Shown piece after piece: positions 16,228 through 22,257 of a stretch of 28,792 bases of DNA (its first letter is position 1; every line of letters begins with the position of its first letter). The DNA is taken from the IMG/VR virus record IMGVR_UViG_3300046373_000050, positions 1 through 28,792 of that record; one strand, written 5' to 3'. The notes below the pieces were generated by a model. The model made no database searches, was not told where the DNA came from, and saw only the letters and a program-made list of their open reading frames with translations. Both the position numbers and the translations under genes were made by a program. This DNA is from a virus.

Positions 16228-16593
16228 TCAGGAAGTTTTGGGCGCCTTCTGGTTGGGCTCGAAGAAAACATCCACGTGCACCAGCATCGCGACACCTATG
16301 GACTGCCGTGCAATCCGCAGACCATAGCTGCCGGTTTCTAGAGTTGCGAATGGCGGCACCCGTTGCGCGTGAGCCGCACCGTTGCTCAGAAAAGCGCATG
16401 AAATCGATAGCTGGCCTTCGGAGGCGGAAAACTCGAAATCACCTTCCACACCCGGGGTAGCAATTCCCTTGTTGGGGGTTTCAATCCGCAACCTTGCGCC
16501 GAAAAGTTCGGGAGGTGAGAGCACAGCGGTCTCTCCCTCCCCCATGATAAACGACCTGGAATACACAACGTTCTTGCCGCCGAGGTTCAGCAT
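16228..16593 (-). CDS. AT-richer accessory gene of unknown function
   Basis: 121 residues, rich in strands: MLNLGGKNVVYSRSFIMGEG, ETAVLSPPELFGARLRIETP, GDFEFSASEGQLSISCAFLS, GSYGLRIARQSIGVAMLVHV. No family was recognised. Strong Shine-Dalgarno AAGGGGGAATA before ATG. Base composition is visibly AT-richer than the structural genes, it has 77 bases of leader with an inverted repeat upstream and a terminator downstream, so it looks like a self-contained added gene (moron) between the regulator and the packaging genes. The ~77-bp leader shows no convincing sigma-70 promoter. Confidence 0.65.
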   Translation of the reverse strand: MLNLGGKNVVYSRSFIMGEGETAVLSPPELFGARLRIETPNKGIATPGVEGDFEFSASEGQLSISCAFLSNGAAHAQRVPPFATLETGSYGLRIARQSIGVAMLVHVDVFFEPNQKAPKTS

Positions 16594-16619
16594 TATTCCC
16601 CCTTGAGTTTTCGTTATCC

Positions 16620-16635
16620 CGCGATCCCTATCGCG
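16620..16635. repeat. Inverted repeat in the leader of the accessory gene
   Basis: CGCGAT CCCT ATCGCG, a perfect 6-bp dyad with 4-base spacer, flanked by CGTTATCC and GTTACGG. It is 27 bases from the start of the 16228-16593 gene and may be an operator or mRNA hairpin. Short enough to be chance. Confidence 0.35.
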
Positions 16636-16670
16636 TTACGGGAATGCTAACACACAGTAATTGCAAAAAG

Positions 16671-17057
16671 TTAACAACTGCTTACCACGGCAGCAGCGGC
16701 CTGCGCCTCGACCGCCGCCTGCGCTTCCCGGAATACCCGCACGAACTCGGTGGCCGGTCGGTTCGGGATCCCTGTCTTGCGGCAGACCACCTCCGGCGGC
16801 GCCTGCTTGATGTAGCACCACCACAGCAGGAGGCGCTGCTTCGTCTCCAGTCCGCGCATGGCGCGCTCGATCAGCAGCGCGTCAGCCTCGTCGATGCGGC
16901 GCCGCTCATCGGGCGCCTTCGAGGTATCGCCCTCGGCCTCGCGGCGCAGCCGATCGCAGAATGCCGCGGTCGGGCTGGACGCCGGGCGCCGCTCGTTGGC
17001 GGTGTTCCAGCGTCCCCAGTTCTCCAGGCGCGATCCGATATCGCGGCGTTCAGTCAA
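16671..17057 (-). CDS. Candidate Q-type late gene regulator (sigma-4-like HTH)
   Basis: 128 residues. The pattern LENWGRWN near the N-terminus, then IDEADALLIERAMRGLETKQ, RLLLWWCYIKQAPPEVVCRK and TGIPNRPATEFVRVFREAQA, is that of phage antitermination Q-like/ArpU-like proteins in betaproteobacterial phages, whose C-terminal half is a sigma-region-4-like helix-turn-helix. It is the last gene of the replication operon and precedes the late genes, exactly where a late regulator is expected. The start is TTG (17055-17057) in a TTGA overlap with the membrane-peptide stop, with GAGGGCGAGG upstream. If right, it would allow read-through of the terminators in the late operon. Confidence 0.55.
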   Translation of the reverse strand: MTERRDIGSRLENWGRWNTANERRPASSPTAAFCDRLRREAEGDTSKAPDERRRIDEADALLIERAMRGLETKQRLLLWWCYIKQAPPEVVCRKTGIPNRPATEFVRVFREAQAAVEAQAAAAVVSSC

Positions 17058-17161
17058 GGCCTCGCCCTCCGCGCGCGGTCGACCATGCCGGCGCCGATGC
17101 AGCGGCCGACCACGGCCCCGATCACAGGCGACAGGGCGATCCAGACGGCGAGGGCGGTCAT
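17054..17161 (-). CDS. Small single-span membrane peptide (35 residues)
   Basis: MTALAVWIALSPVIGAVVGR then CIGAGMVDRARRARP: one membrane segment (residues ~4-25) followed by a basic tail, so N-out/C-in by the positive-inside rule. ATGA overlap with the RusA stop and a GGAGG site five bases before the ATG; TTGA overlap with the next gene. Similar tiny membrane peptides occur in this position in other betaproteobacterial phages; the function is unknown. A longer reading from 17350 runs antisense-like through RusA and is rejected. Confidence 0.6.
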   Translation of the reverse strand: MTALAVWIALSPVIGAVVGRCIGAGMVDRARRARP

Positions 17162-17634
17162 GCTGCCTCCGCGAGCAGGTCGGCCTGCGGCTGCACCACC
17201 GGCACGGTCGTGATCGTCACCACCACGCGCGCCTCGCCGTCCGGCTCCATTCGCTCGCTGGTGAGGCGCCGCACCCACTTGTCGTCCTCGATCGCCACGT
17301 CCTTGAGCGAGTCGAGCAGCACCTTGTTGGCGTTGTCCAGGTCCAGGCACTGCACGCCGTCGTCCCAGGCTGCGCCCAGCTTGCGCTGGCGCGTTTGCCA
17401 GTCGAGCGGGCGGTGCGGGAACAGCTTTACGTCGAGCTGCACGCGGCCGGCCAGCGGCTTCGTGATGCCGGTGGCGCGAACCAGCCGCTCCACGGTCGCC
17501 TTGTACGCCTTTGCCTCGGGCGTCACGTAGGTCATGGCCATGGCCTTCCGGGCGCCCTTCGCGGGCACGGTGCGGGTTGCCCAGTAGCGGTTCGCGCTGA
17601 TCGGGTAGGGGAGGGTCAGGGTGATCGGCTGCAT
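17158..17634 (-). CDS. rusA: RusA-type Holliday junction resolvase
   Basis: 158 residues from ATG 17632-17634, with AGGAGA upstream; the longer reading to 17757 lacks a ribosome site. The N-terminus MQPITLTLPYPISANRYW is typical of RusA ('P...N......'). The catalytic cluster is VQCLDLDNANKVLLDSLKDV with D98, D100, K104 and then D117/D118 in AIEDDKWV, matching the spacing of E. coli RusA D70/D72/K76/D91. RusA is a dimeric nuclease that cuts four-way junctions made by phage recombination and replication. Its placement between the replication and regulatory genes is usual for lambdoid 'nin' regions. A hairpin (17664-17682) lies in its leader. Confidence 0.85.
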   Translation of the reverse strand: MQPITLTLPYPISANRYWATRTVPAKGARKAMAMTYVTPEAKAYKATVERLVRATGITKPLAGRVQLDVKLFPHRPLDWQTRQRKLGAAWDDGVQCLDLDNANKVLLDSLKDVAIEDDKWVRRLTSERMEPDGEARVVVTITTVPVVQPQADLLAEAA

Positions 17635-17722
17635 GCGGGTGTTTCTCCTGTCGTTGTTGTTGTCGCCCGGGCTGGCCGGGCGGGGTCCTACGGTTGTGCG
17701 CTCGCGCGCGAAGTGGTCTCGT

Positions 17723-17962
17723 TCAGGCTGGCCGTGCCATTGCGGTTTTTCGATCACGCGGGAACTGGTCCCGACTGACAGCTTTCTCTCGCTGCCTGGT
17801 CTCCCATGCCCCCCGATCGTTGAACAGCACGCATGGCCGGTCCGTCGATCGAACCTGCTTGTCCCAGCCGCTGCAGTGGCCTGTTCGCTCGACGCCTTCC
17901 TCCTTGGGGGAAGCTGGCGGGAAGCGGTTGCACACGCCGCAGGGCTGGTGGTCGCGGTTCAT
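17723..17962 (-). CDS. Small cysteine-rich (probable zinc-binding) phage protein
   Basis: 79 residues with four cysteines: CGVC (C8, C11), GHCSGWDK (C30) and PCVLFNDRGAWETRQR (C44). Two pairs of Cys flanking a polar loop suggest one zinc site; the end is charged and probably disordered. Proteins with the pattern 'C..C...C......D.PCVLFN..G.W' recur beside replication genes of betaproteobacterial phages, function unknown. The ATG is in an ATGA overlap with the replication gene stop. 88 bases separate it from RusA. Confidence 0.65.
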   Translation of the reverse strand: MNRDHQPCGVCNRFPPASPKEEGVERTGHCSGWDKQVRSTDRPCVLFNDRGAWETRQREKAVSRDQFPRDRKTAMARPA

Positions 17963-19023
17963 GGGTTGGAGCCTTTGCGCAGGGCGCGTTCAGCAGCGGT
18001 GACCCGGGCTTCCCAGTCCTCGTAGCTTTCGTCCGCGCCTTTCGGGGCGGTGCCATGGGGATTGCGGACTGGGCTTGAGATGTGCGGCGGCCATCCGGGT
18101 ACTGGTCCTGGTGCAGCCTGTTCGGCCAGCAGCTGGTCGACGATGGGCACGAGGTACTTGACCGGGATCTCCCCCGGTTTTGCAGCCTTGGCCTTGGCGA
18201 ATGCGACGTTCAGCACTTCGTCGGTCACCCGAGGGTTTTTCGACCAGGCCTGCACGAACGGGTTTTGCGACGTCGTCACCGTGCCCTGGGCGCACAGCAG
18301 GGCCGTGATCCGCATGTGGCGAGGCGTACCTGCGCCAGGTTCGGCAGGCGATTCTTTCGACAAATCGTCGTCTCGCGGTGTTGGCGGTTGAGATGACGAT
18401 GATTGGTTTTTAGTAGTTAACTCTCCCTTCTTCTCTCCCTCTCCCTTACTCACCGTGACACCCTGTGACATGTCACACTGCGCGTCCGTGACATGGTCGG
18501 GTGGCTCTTGTGACAAGTACTGCGCCGCCATGCCTCGCAGCGTCTTCGTTGACACGTTCCAGTCCGGCGTAACACCGTGACGCTTGAGGACTTCGAACAG
18601 CGCTTTGCGGTCCTTGCGTTCCCGCTCTTTCCGCTCGGCGTCGGCGCTCTTCTTGTGGTTGAACTCCTCGCGACCAGGTAGCGCGGCCAGTGCCTTCTCG
18701 GCGACCACAGGGTGATACCAGCGATCGTCCGAGCACAGGATCCAGCCGCGCATGGCGCCGGCCTTGATGCGCTTCCACTTCGCGGCGTTGCCCGACAGGT
18801 GAGCGAGCACCAGGTCTTTGTTCGGCAAGCTGGCGGCCGGCACCTGCGTCCAGCTCTTGCACCAGAGCGCGACAGCGGCCTTGAATTCGTCGCCGGTCGT
18901 CTCGGCGAACATGTCGGAGTCGAGCAGGCGGATTACATCCAGCGGCATGTAGGGCAGGCCGCGAAGGTCGCAACCGGCGGGCGTGAGCGGCGCCGGCAGC
19001 ATGTTGAGGTCGGCGGGCTTCAT
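17959..19023 (-). CDS. DUF1376-type phage replication protein
   Basis: 354 residues. Residues ~15-110 are the DUF1376 domain: DLRGLPYMPLDVIRLLDSDM, GDEFKAAVALWCKSWTQVPA, LPNKDLVLAHLSGNAAKWKR, MRGWILCSDDRWYHPVVAEK, a winged-helix-like unit found in replication initiators of lambdoid phages. A charged helix (DAERKERERKDRKALFEVLK) follows, then a Ser/Pro linker (residues ~205-235) and a C-terminal domain with NPFVQAWSKNPRVTDEVLNV and EIPVKYLVPIVDQLL. It probably binds the origin and loads the host helicase; no ATPase motif is present. ATGA overlaps on both sides tie it to the Dam gene and the zinc protein. Confidence 0.75.
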   Translation of the reverse strand: MKPADLNMLPAPLTPAGCDLRGLPYMPLDVIRLLDSDMFAETTGDEFKAAVALWCKSWTQVPAASLPNKDLVLAHLSGNAAKWKRIKAGAMRGWILCSDDRWYHPVVAEKALAALPGREEFNHKKSADAERKERERKDRKALFEVLKRHGVTPDWNVSTKTLRGMAAQYLSQEPPDHVTDAQCDMSQGVTVSKGEGEKKGELTTKNQSSSSQPPTPRDDDLSKESPAEPGAGTPRHMRITALLCAQGTVTTSQNPFVQAWSKNPRVTDEVLNVAFAKAKAAKPGEIPVKYLVPIVDQLLAEQAAPGPVPGWPPHISSPVRNPHGTAPKGADESYEDWEARVTAAERALRKGSNP

Positions 19024-19904
19024 GCGAACATCCTTTGCTGCGATCGCTGCTGCTCGAGCGCGGCGGCGCAGGCCTCGTTGATCCAGACGACTTCCATGCG
19101 CATGCGGCCGCCGTCGGCGACGTGCTTGCGCTCGTGGCGGATCCAGTCCGGATAGAGCTCCACGTCGTACAGTTCGCTGGGGTACCCGGACAGAACGACC
19201 ATGCCCTGGGCCTTGTGCAGTACTGCGGCCAGCGCGCGGTGGTCGTCGTCCGTCATTTCGTGGCGGTACCCGTGCGTCTTCGCCGATCGACCCATGATGG
19301 CCGAGCGAGTGCTATGGCAGTACGGTGGGTCGGCGTAGATCAGGGTCGACGCCGAGTCCATGCGTTCAATGACTTCCAGGGCGTTGCGGTTTTCGATGAC
19401 GACGCCGCGCAGGCGCCGCGTGAACGAGGGAATCGCGTCCGACCAAGTGGAGTACTCCACGGCTGGCAGCACGCGGCCGTCTGTCAACTTCGATCGAAAG
19501 CCTGTGCGGCAGCCACGAGTGGCCGAATCGGAGCCGTGGCCCATGAACGACTTGATGATTGTCTTGTGGGCCAGATCCATGTCGCTGGCGGCCGGCTCGT
19601 ATGCCCAATCGAACTCGTCGCGAGCGAAGGGCGTCATCTCGACCAGGTGCTGCAGCTCGAGCGCACGCGCCGGGTCTCGCAAGATGCGGAAGAGGTTGAC
19701 GATCGTCCCGTCCAGGTCGTTGTAGCACTCGGCGCCGACGCGCGGCTTCTGCAGCAGGACGGACGCAGCGCCGCCGAACGGTTCGACGTAGACGGTGTGG
19801 CGGGGGAAGAAGGTCAGGATCCACGGCGCCAGGCGGAACTTGCCGCCGTGGTAGCGCAGCACCGGGCGGGTCGGCGCCTCGACAATGTTGGTGGTGGTCG
19901 TCAT
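19020..19904 (-). CDS. D12-class DNA adenine methyltransferase
   Basis: 294 residues. YHGGK (18-22) and FGGAAS (43-48) form the AdoMet-binding motif; the catalytic motif DPPY is at 192-195 in TLIYADPPYCHSTRS. Between them is the target-recognition region. This is the order of the Dam/D12 class, which methylates N6 of adenine (GATC in Dam; the actual target here cannot be told). Full length for the class. No restriction enzyme is nearby, so it is most likely an orphan enzyme shielding phage DNA or affecting replication control. ATGA overlaps with the genes before and after it place it in the early replication operon, an unusual neighbour for the DUF1376 gene but seen in other phages. Confidence 0.85.
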   Translation of the reverse strand: MTTTTNIVEAPTRPVLRYHGGKFRLAPWILTFFPRHTVYVEPFGGAASVLLQKPRVGAECYNDLDGTIVNLFRILRDPARALELQHLVEMTPFARDEFDWAYEPAASDMDLAHKTIIKSFMGHGSDSATRGCRTGFRSKLTDGRVLPAVEYSTWSDAIPSFTRRLRGVVIENRNALEVIERMDSASTLIYADPPYCHSTRSAIMGRSAKTHGYRHEMTDDDHRALAAVLHKAQGMVVLSGYPSELYDVELYPDWIRHERKHVADGGRMRMEVVWINEACAAALEQQRSQQRMFA

Positions 19905-20083
19905 GGTGGCGACACCGCATCGTCGATGACGCGGCGCAGCTGCTGGCGCGCGCGGTATTCCTGCCTCTGCTTCAGGGGGTCTTGCTTGTCGGCGATCGCC
20001 GCCTTGTCGATGCTCCGCCAGGTCTTGGCCTGGTGGGCGATCCTTTCGTCCGGCGTCGCCTTGTTGGTCTCTTGGTCCGACAT
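19901..20083 (-). CDS. Small charged phage protein, unknown
   Basis: 60 residues: MSDQETNKATPDERIAHQAK, then TWRSIDKAAIADKQDPLKQR and QEYRARQQLRRVIDDAVSPP. Probably one long helix with many charges. Good Shine-Dalgarno (AGAAGGAAGAAACACC), and an ATGA overlap with the methylase start. No family was recognised. Confidence 0.6.
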   Translation of the reverse strand: MSDQETNKATPDERIAHQAKTWRSIDKAAIADKQDPLKQRQEYRARQQLRRVIDDAVSPP

Positions 20084-20097
20084 GGTGTTTCTTCCTT

Positions 20098-20223
20098 CTA
20101 TTCGATGGCTACCCAGGCGAGGGCGCGCGGTTTGAAATCGCCTTTAAAGATGCTGGCGCAGCGTGCGGCCTGCCACGTTCGCCCGGCCCGGGAAGCGCTG
20201 CACGTGGCCACGAATATGGCCAC
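20098..20223 (-). CDS. Possible small overlapping gene, 41 residues
   Basis: This frame is open across the 3' half of the ribbon-helix-helix gene and stops (TAG) 15 bases before the next start, with that gene's Shine-Dalgarno in between. A GTG at 20221-20223 is preceded by GAAGGGCCACGTC and gives VAIFVATCSASRAGRTWQAA, then RCASIFKGDFKPRALAWVAI and E. The tail looks more protein-like than the same DNA in the other frame. It may be a separate small gene, or the true C-terminus of the ribbon-helix-helix protein reached by a frameshift. Confidence 0.3.
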   Translation of the reverse strand: MAIFVATCSASRAGRTWQAARCASIFKGDFKPRALAWVAIE

Positions 20224-20419
20224 GACGTGGCCCTTCGCTTCGGCCCGGCCCGACAGTACGATTCGTCTGCTGGCGGATGTGCGCGGTAACGAGGTCTCGT
20301 ACGAACGGGGCCACTTTCTGGCCGACGCCGCTGCAGAACTTGCGGATCTGGTCCTGTTCGGCATCGTTCAAGGGCACCTTCAACGTGTTTTCGCGCTTCA
20401 GGTTCGGTTTGTTGCTCAT
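20144..20419 (-). CDS. Ribbon-helix-helix type DNA-binding protein (C-terminus uncertain)
   Basis: 91 residues. The N-terminal half, MSNKPNLKRENTLKVPLNDA then EQDQIRKFCSGVGQKVAPFV and RDLVTAHIRQQ, follows the ribbon-helix-helix plan: a basic strand (TLKVPL), helix A and helix B. Such proteins bind DNA as dimers and act as phage regulators (Arc, Mnt). After residue ~47 the sequence turns Arg/Gly-rich (GPGRSEGPRRGHIRGHVQRF) and less convincing, while another frame looks better. Strong Shine-Dalgarno, CTAGGAGATAACAC. It is the first gene after the Cro-like gene's terminator, where lambda has cII. A 108-base leader precedes it. Confidence 0.6.
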   Translation of the reverse strand: MSNKPNLKRENTLKVPLNDAEQDQIRKFCSGVGQKVAPFVRDLVTAHIRQQTNRTVGPGRSEGPRRGHIRGHVQRFPGRANVAGRTLRQHL

Positions 20420-20515
20420 GTGTTATCTCCTAGTGGGGCGGCGGTTCAGGATTTCAGGGGTGGTGCTACAGCAATGGAGCAGGGTCAACTGTCTGTGTGC
20501 AACTTTTTGGGCGAA

Positions 20516-20539
20516 TAAAAAGCCGGATCAGGGTCCGGC
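20516..20539 (-). terminator. Rho-independent terminator at the end of the Cro-like gene
   Basis: Minus-strand 6-bp stem GCCGGA (20522-20527) / TCCGGC (20534-20539), 6-base loop, then TTTTTATTCG. Part of the stem lies in the last codons of the Cro-like gene. It separates that gene from the rest of the early operon, as lambda tR1 does. Confidence 0.7.
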
Positions 20540-20764
20540 GCTGCTCGCTTCGACCAGCTCGGGCCAGATGCGCTGCCAGTCTCCGGGGCGCAGTTCTGGT
20601 CGTGTGACCTCGCCGCTGGTGGCGCGCTCGATCTCGACGCAGCGTTCCGGCGGGATCGGCCGTTTGCCGTTCGCCCATTGGTTGATCAGCACCGGCGTGA
20701 TGGCGAGTTTCGTAGCCAGCTCGCGCTGGGTGGCCCGGGTTTTGACGTAATCGAGTAGGTTCAT
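20528..20764 (-). CDS. Cro/YdaS-family regulator
   Basis: 78 residues from ATG 20762-20764; a reading to 20812 would cross the promoter. MNLLDYVKTRATQRELATKL then AITPVLINQWANGKRPIPPE and RCVEIERATSGEVTRPELRP: helix-turn-helix at ~12-33, then the YdaS signature 'RPIP.ERC..IE.AT.G.VT...LRP'. Family members are Cro-like repressors acting opposite CI. It has no Shine-Dalgarno; its ATG is six bases after the -10 box (expected +1 is the A of ATG), so the mRNA is probably leaderless. It is divergent from the CI-like gene, with three operators between. Confidence 0.8.
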   Translation of the reverse strand: MNLLDYVKTRATQRELATKLAITPVLINQWANGKRPIPPERCVEIERATSGEVTRPELRPGDWQRIWPELVEASSAGP

Positions 20765-20770
20765 GGAGAA

Positions 20771-20799
20771 ACTATAGCAATTTGCTTTTGGGCTTGCAA
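20771..20799 (-). promoter_or_regulatory. Promoter of the Cro-like gene (PR equivalent)
   Basis: Minus strand: -35 TTGCAA (20799-20794), 17-base spacer, -10 TATAGT (20776-20771). The spacer contains the operator AGCAAATTGCT. The predicted start of transcription, six bases past the -10 box, falls on the ATG of the Cro-like gene. Spacer and -10 match the promoter at 22621-22649 almost base for base. Confidence 0.7.
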
Positions 20800-20835
20800 T
20801 AGCAATTTGCACATTCCTTGCCCTAGCGTTTTGCT
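20776..20835. promoter_or_regulatory. Three-site repressor operator array (OR equivalent)
   Basis: Near-palindromes AGCAATTTGCT (20776-20786), AGCAATTTGCA (20801-20811) and AGCGTTTTGCT (20825-20835), each flanked by T/A. Centres are 25 and 24 bp apart, close to the spacing of lambda operators. The first lies in the Cro-like promoter spacer and the third just before the CI-like gene. Expected ligands are the CI-like and Cro-like proteins. Confidence 0.7.
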
Positions 20836-20848
20836 ATTAAATGGATAG

Positions 20849-21565
20849 ATGGCAACTTCAAAAGAATTACGACTCGAGAACCTGCGCGCACTTGTTGCAG
20901 AGTTCAAAACGGCCGACGCTGTGGCGAAGCTGGCGGATACAAACGCGATGTACCTGAGCCAGATCCTGAACGGCGCCAAGTCCTCCGCCGGCAATGCACG
21001 TGGGGTTGGTGACAAGCTGGCGCGCAAGCTGGAAGAGGGGTGCGGCAAGGAAATCGGATGGATGGACAGGCCGCATAGCGCGAGCGCGCTGGCTGATCTG
21101 GTCCCAGGGGCGTTGCCTGTGCGAGCTGTCGCGTCCGACGATCCGAGCTTGACGCAGATCAGGAAGGTCAAGCTCCAGGTGCAGGCCGGTATTACCGGGT
21201 TCCAGGTCGAGCCGGAGCACGACGACGGCGAGACGCAGGGAGTGCCGACGAAATGGATCTTGAAGGAAGGGCTGAGCCGCGATGCGCTACTCGCCATCAC
21301 GGTCCGCGGCGAGAGCATGGAGCCAGCCCTTTACGAAGGCGATGTGATCGTCGTGAATACCCGCGATACCATCCTGGTTGACGGCTCGGTGTATGTCGTG
21401 AACTACGAGGGTGAGGTTGTCGTAAAGCGGCTTATGCGCGATGCCGGCCAGTGGTGGCTGACCTCAGATAATGCCGACCAGCGTAAATATCACAGGAAGC
21501 TGTGCAAGGGCGCCGAGTGCATTTTGATCGGCAAGGTTATTCGCAAAGAAAGCACACACATTTAG
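20849..21565 (+). CDS. CI-like phage repressor with S24 self-cleavage domain
   Basis: 238 residues, close to lambda CI (237). N-terminal helix-turn-helix (residues ~15-45: ALVAEFKTADAVAKLADTNA then MYLSQILNGAK). The C-terminal S24/LexA-like domain has Ala113-Gly114 (VQAGITGF) as likely cleavage site, Ser156 in VRGESMEPAL and Lys193 in EVVVKRLM, close to lambda's A111/S149/K192. It should hold the prophage silent and be cut after DNA damage. It has no Shine-Dalgarno; a -10-like TATTAA (20835-20840) places transcription start at about the ATG, so a leaderless mRNA is likely, as for lambda cI from PRM. The -35 is poor, which suggests activation by bound repressor. Confidence 0.88.
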   Translation: MATSKELRLENLRALVAEFKTADAVAKLADTNAMYLSQILNGAKSSAGNARGVGDKLARKLEEGCGKEIGWMDRPHSASALADLVPGALPVRAVASDDPSLTQIRKVKLQVQAGITGFQVEPEHDDGETQGVPTKWILKEGLSRDALLAITVRGESMEPALYEGDVIVVNTRDTILVDGSVYVVNYEGEVVVKRLMRDAGQWWLTSDNADQRKYHRKLCKGAECILIGKVIRKESTHI

Positions 21566-21605
21566 CGGCCAGACATAGGTGCAAGCTAGGCGATGGAGAT
21601 ATGTA

Positions 21606-21956
21606 ATGAAAAATGTTCTGGTTATTGGCGCGTTAGTTCTTTTCGCGAACGAAGCCTATGCTGGGTTCTATGAGGGGAAGTCTCTCGTGGAAGGCTTGTC
21701 GGCGTACGAAAAAATCGAAAATGGCAAAGGCGGTCCAATGGATTACATGCTCGCCTCCCAAGCCATTGGGTACGTGAATGGAATTGTGGATCGGGCAGAA
21801 CTCGAGGGGAAGATGTGCACTCCCAATAATTCGACGCAAAAACAATATATGGCAATCGTCCACAAATATGTGAAAGCAAATCCTGAATTGTGGACAATGC
21901 CCGCGTTGCCACTTGTCGATATACCGCTGACACAGGCATTCCCCTGCAAAAAATAA
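21606..21956 (+). CDS. Secreted Rap1a/Tai-family protein, candidate lysogenic gene
   Basis: 116 residues from ATG 21606 (GGAGAT upstream). Signal peptide MKNVLVIGALVLFANEAYA with a cut after AYA. The mature part has EGLSAYEKIENGKGGPMDYM, AIGYVNGIVDRAELEGKMCT, QYMAIVHKYVKANPELWTMP and ends AFPCKK. Two Cys (in KMCTP and FPCKK), the GYVNGIVD helix, the 'V.KYV..NP' segment and the C-terminal FPC are the pattern of the Rap1a/Tai family, known as periplasmic immunity proteins against type VI secretion amidases. It lies 40 bases after the CI-like gene, on the same strand and visibly AT-richer, so it may be expressed in lysogens. No matching toxin is in the window. Confidence 0.75.
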   Translation: MKNVLVIGALVLFANEAYAGFYEGKSLVEGLSAYEKIENGKGGPMDYMLASQAIGYVNGIVDRAELEGKMCTPNNSTQKQYMAIVHKYVKANPELWTMPALPLVDIPLTQAFPCKK

Positions 21957-21985
21957 TCCCGCCCATGGTGGCGCGGGGAGTAGTG

Positions 21986-21999
21986 CCGGCGAGGGCCGG
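21986..21999 (+). other. Small hairpin in the gap before the zinc-ribbon gene
   Basis: CCGGC / GCCGG with a GAGG tetraloop, followed by ATTTACC rather than a T tract. A second, weaker dyad lies just before it (CCCGCCCATGGTGGCGCGGG). May be weak termination or mRNA structure; low confidence. Confidence 0.3.
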
Positions 22000-22020
22000 A
22001 TTTACCTGAAAGGGAATCAG

Positions 22021-22257
22021 ATGGCGCTTTATAAGGACTCGAAGTACCTACGCCACGATAATGGAACTGCATTTGACGTAATTCATAATCCTGGCGGCAC
22101 CACACCACTCTCAGGAATCTATAAGTGTGAAGGCTGCGGGCACGAAGTTACCTCGGTTGAGGGGCATCCCTTCCCACCGCAGAATCATCATCAACACGGG
22201 CCTTTAGCCGGGACTATTCGGTGGCGTCTGGTAGTCGCGACCTGGCATAGACACTAA
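22021..22257 (+). CDS. Zinc-ribbon-like small protein ('protein L' type)
   Basis: 78 residues. MALYKDSKYLRHDNGTAFDV, then HNPGGTTPLSGIYKCEGCGH, EGHPFPPQNHHQHGPLAGTI and RWRLVVATWHRH. The CEGC motif plus HPFPPQNHHQH suggests one metal site; the pattern SGIY.C.GCG...PPQNHH.H...IRWRL is a family often labelled 'protein L' in proteobacterial genomes and prophages, function unknown. Shine-Dalgarno GAAAGGGAATCAG. It follows the Rap1a-like gene by 64 bases and is probably in the lysogenic transcript. The last 54 bases overlap the 3' end of a convergent gene. Confidence 0.7.
   Translation: MALYKDSKYLRHDNGTAFDVIHNPGGTTPLSGIYKCEGCGHEVTSVEGHPFPPQNHHQHGPLAGTIRWRLVVATWHRH

Noticed and set aside
17664-17682. 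Hairpin CGCCCGG/CCGGGCG as terminator between the zinc protein and RusA
   Set aside because: No T tract follows on the minus strand (ACAACAAC); only a leader hairpin at most.
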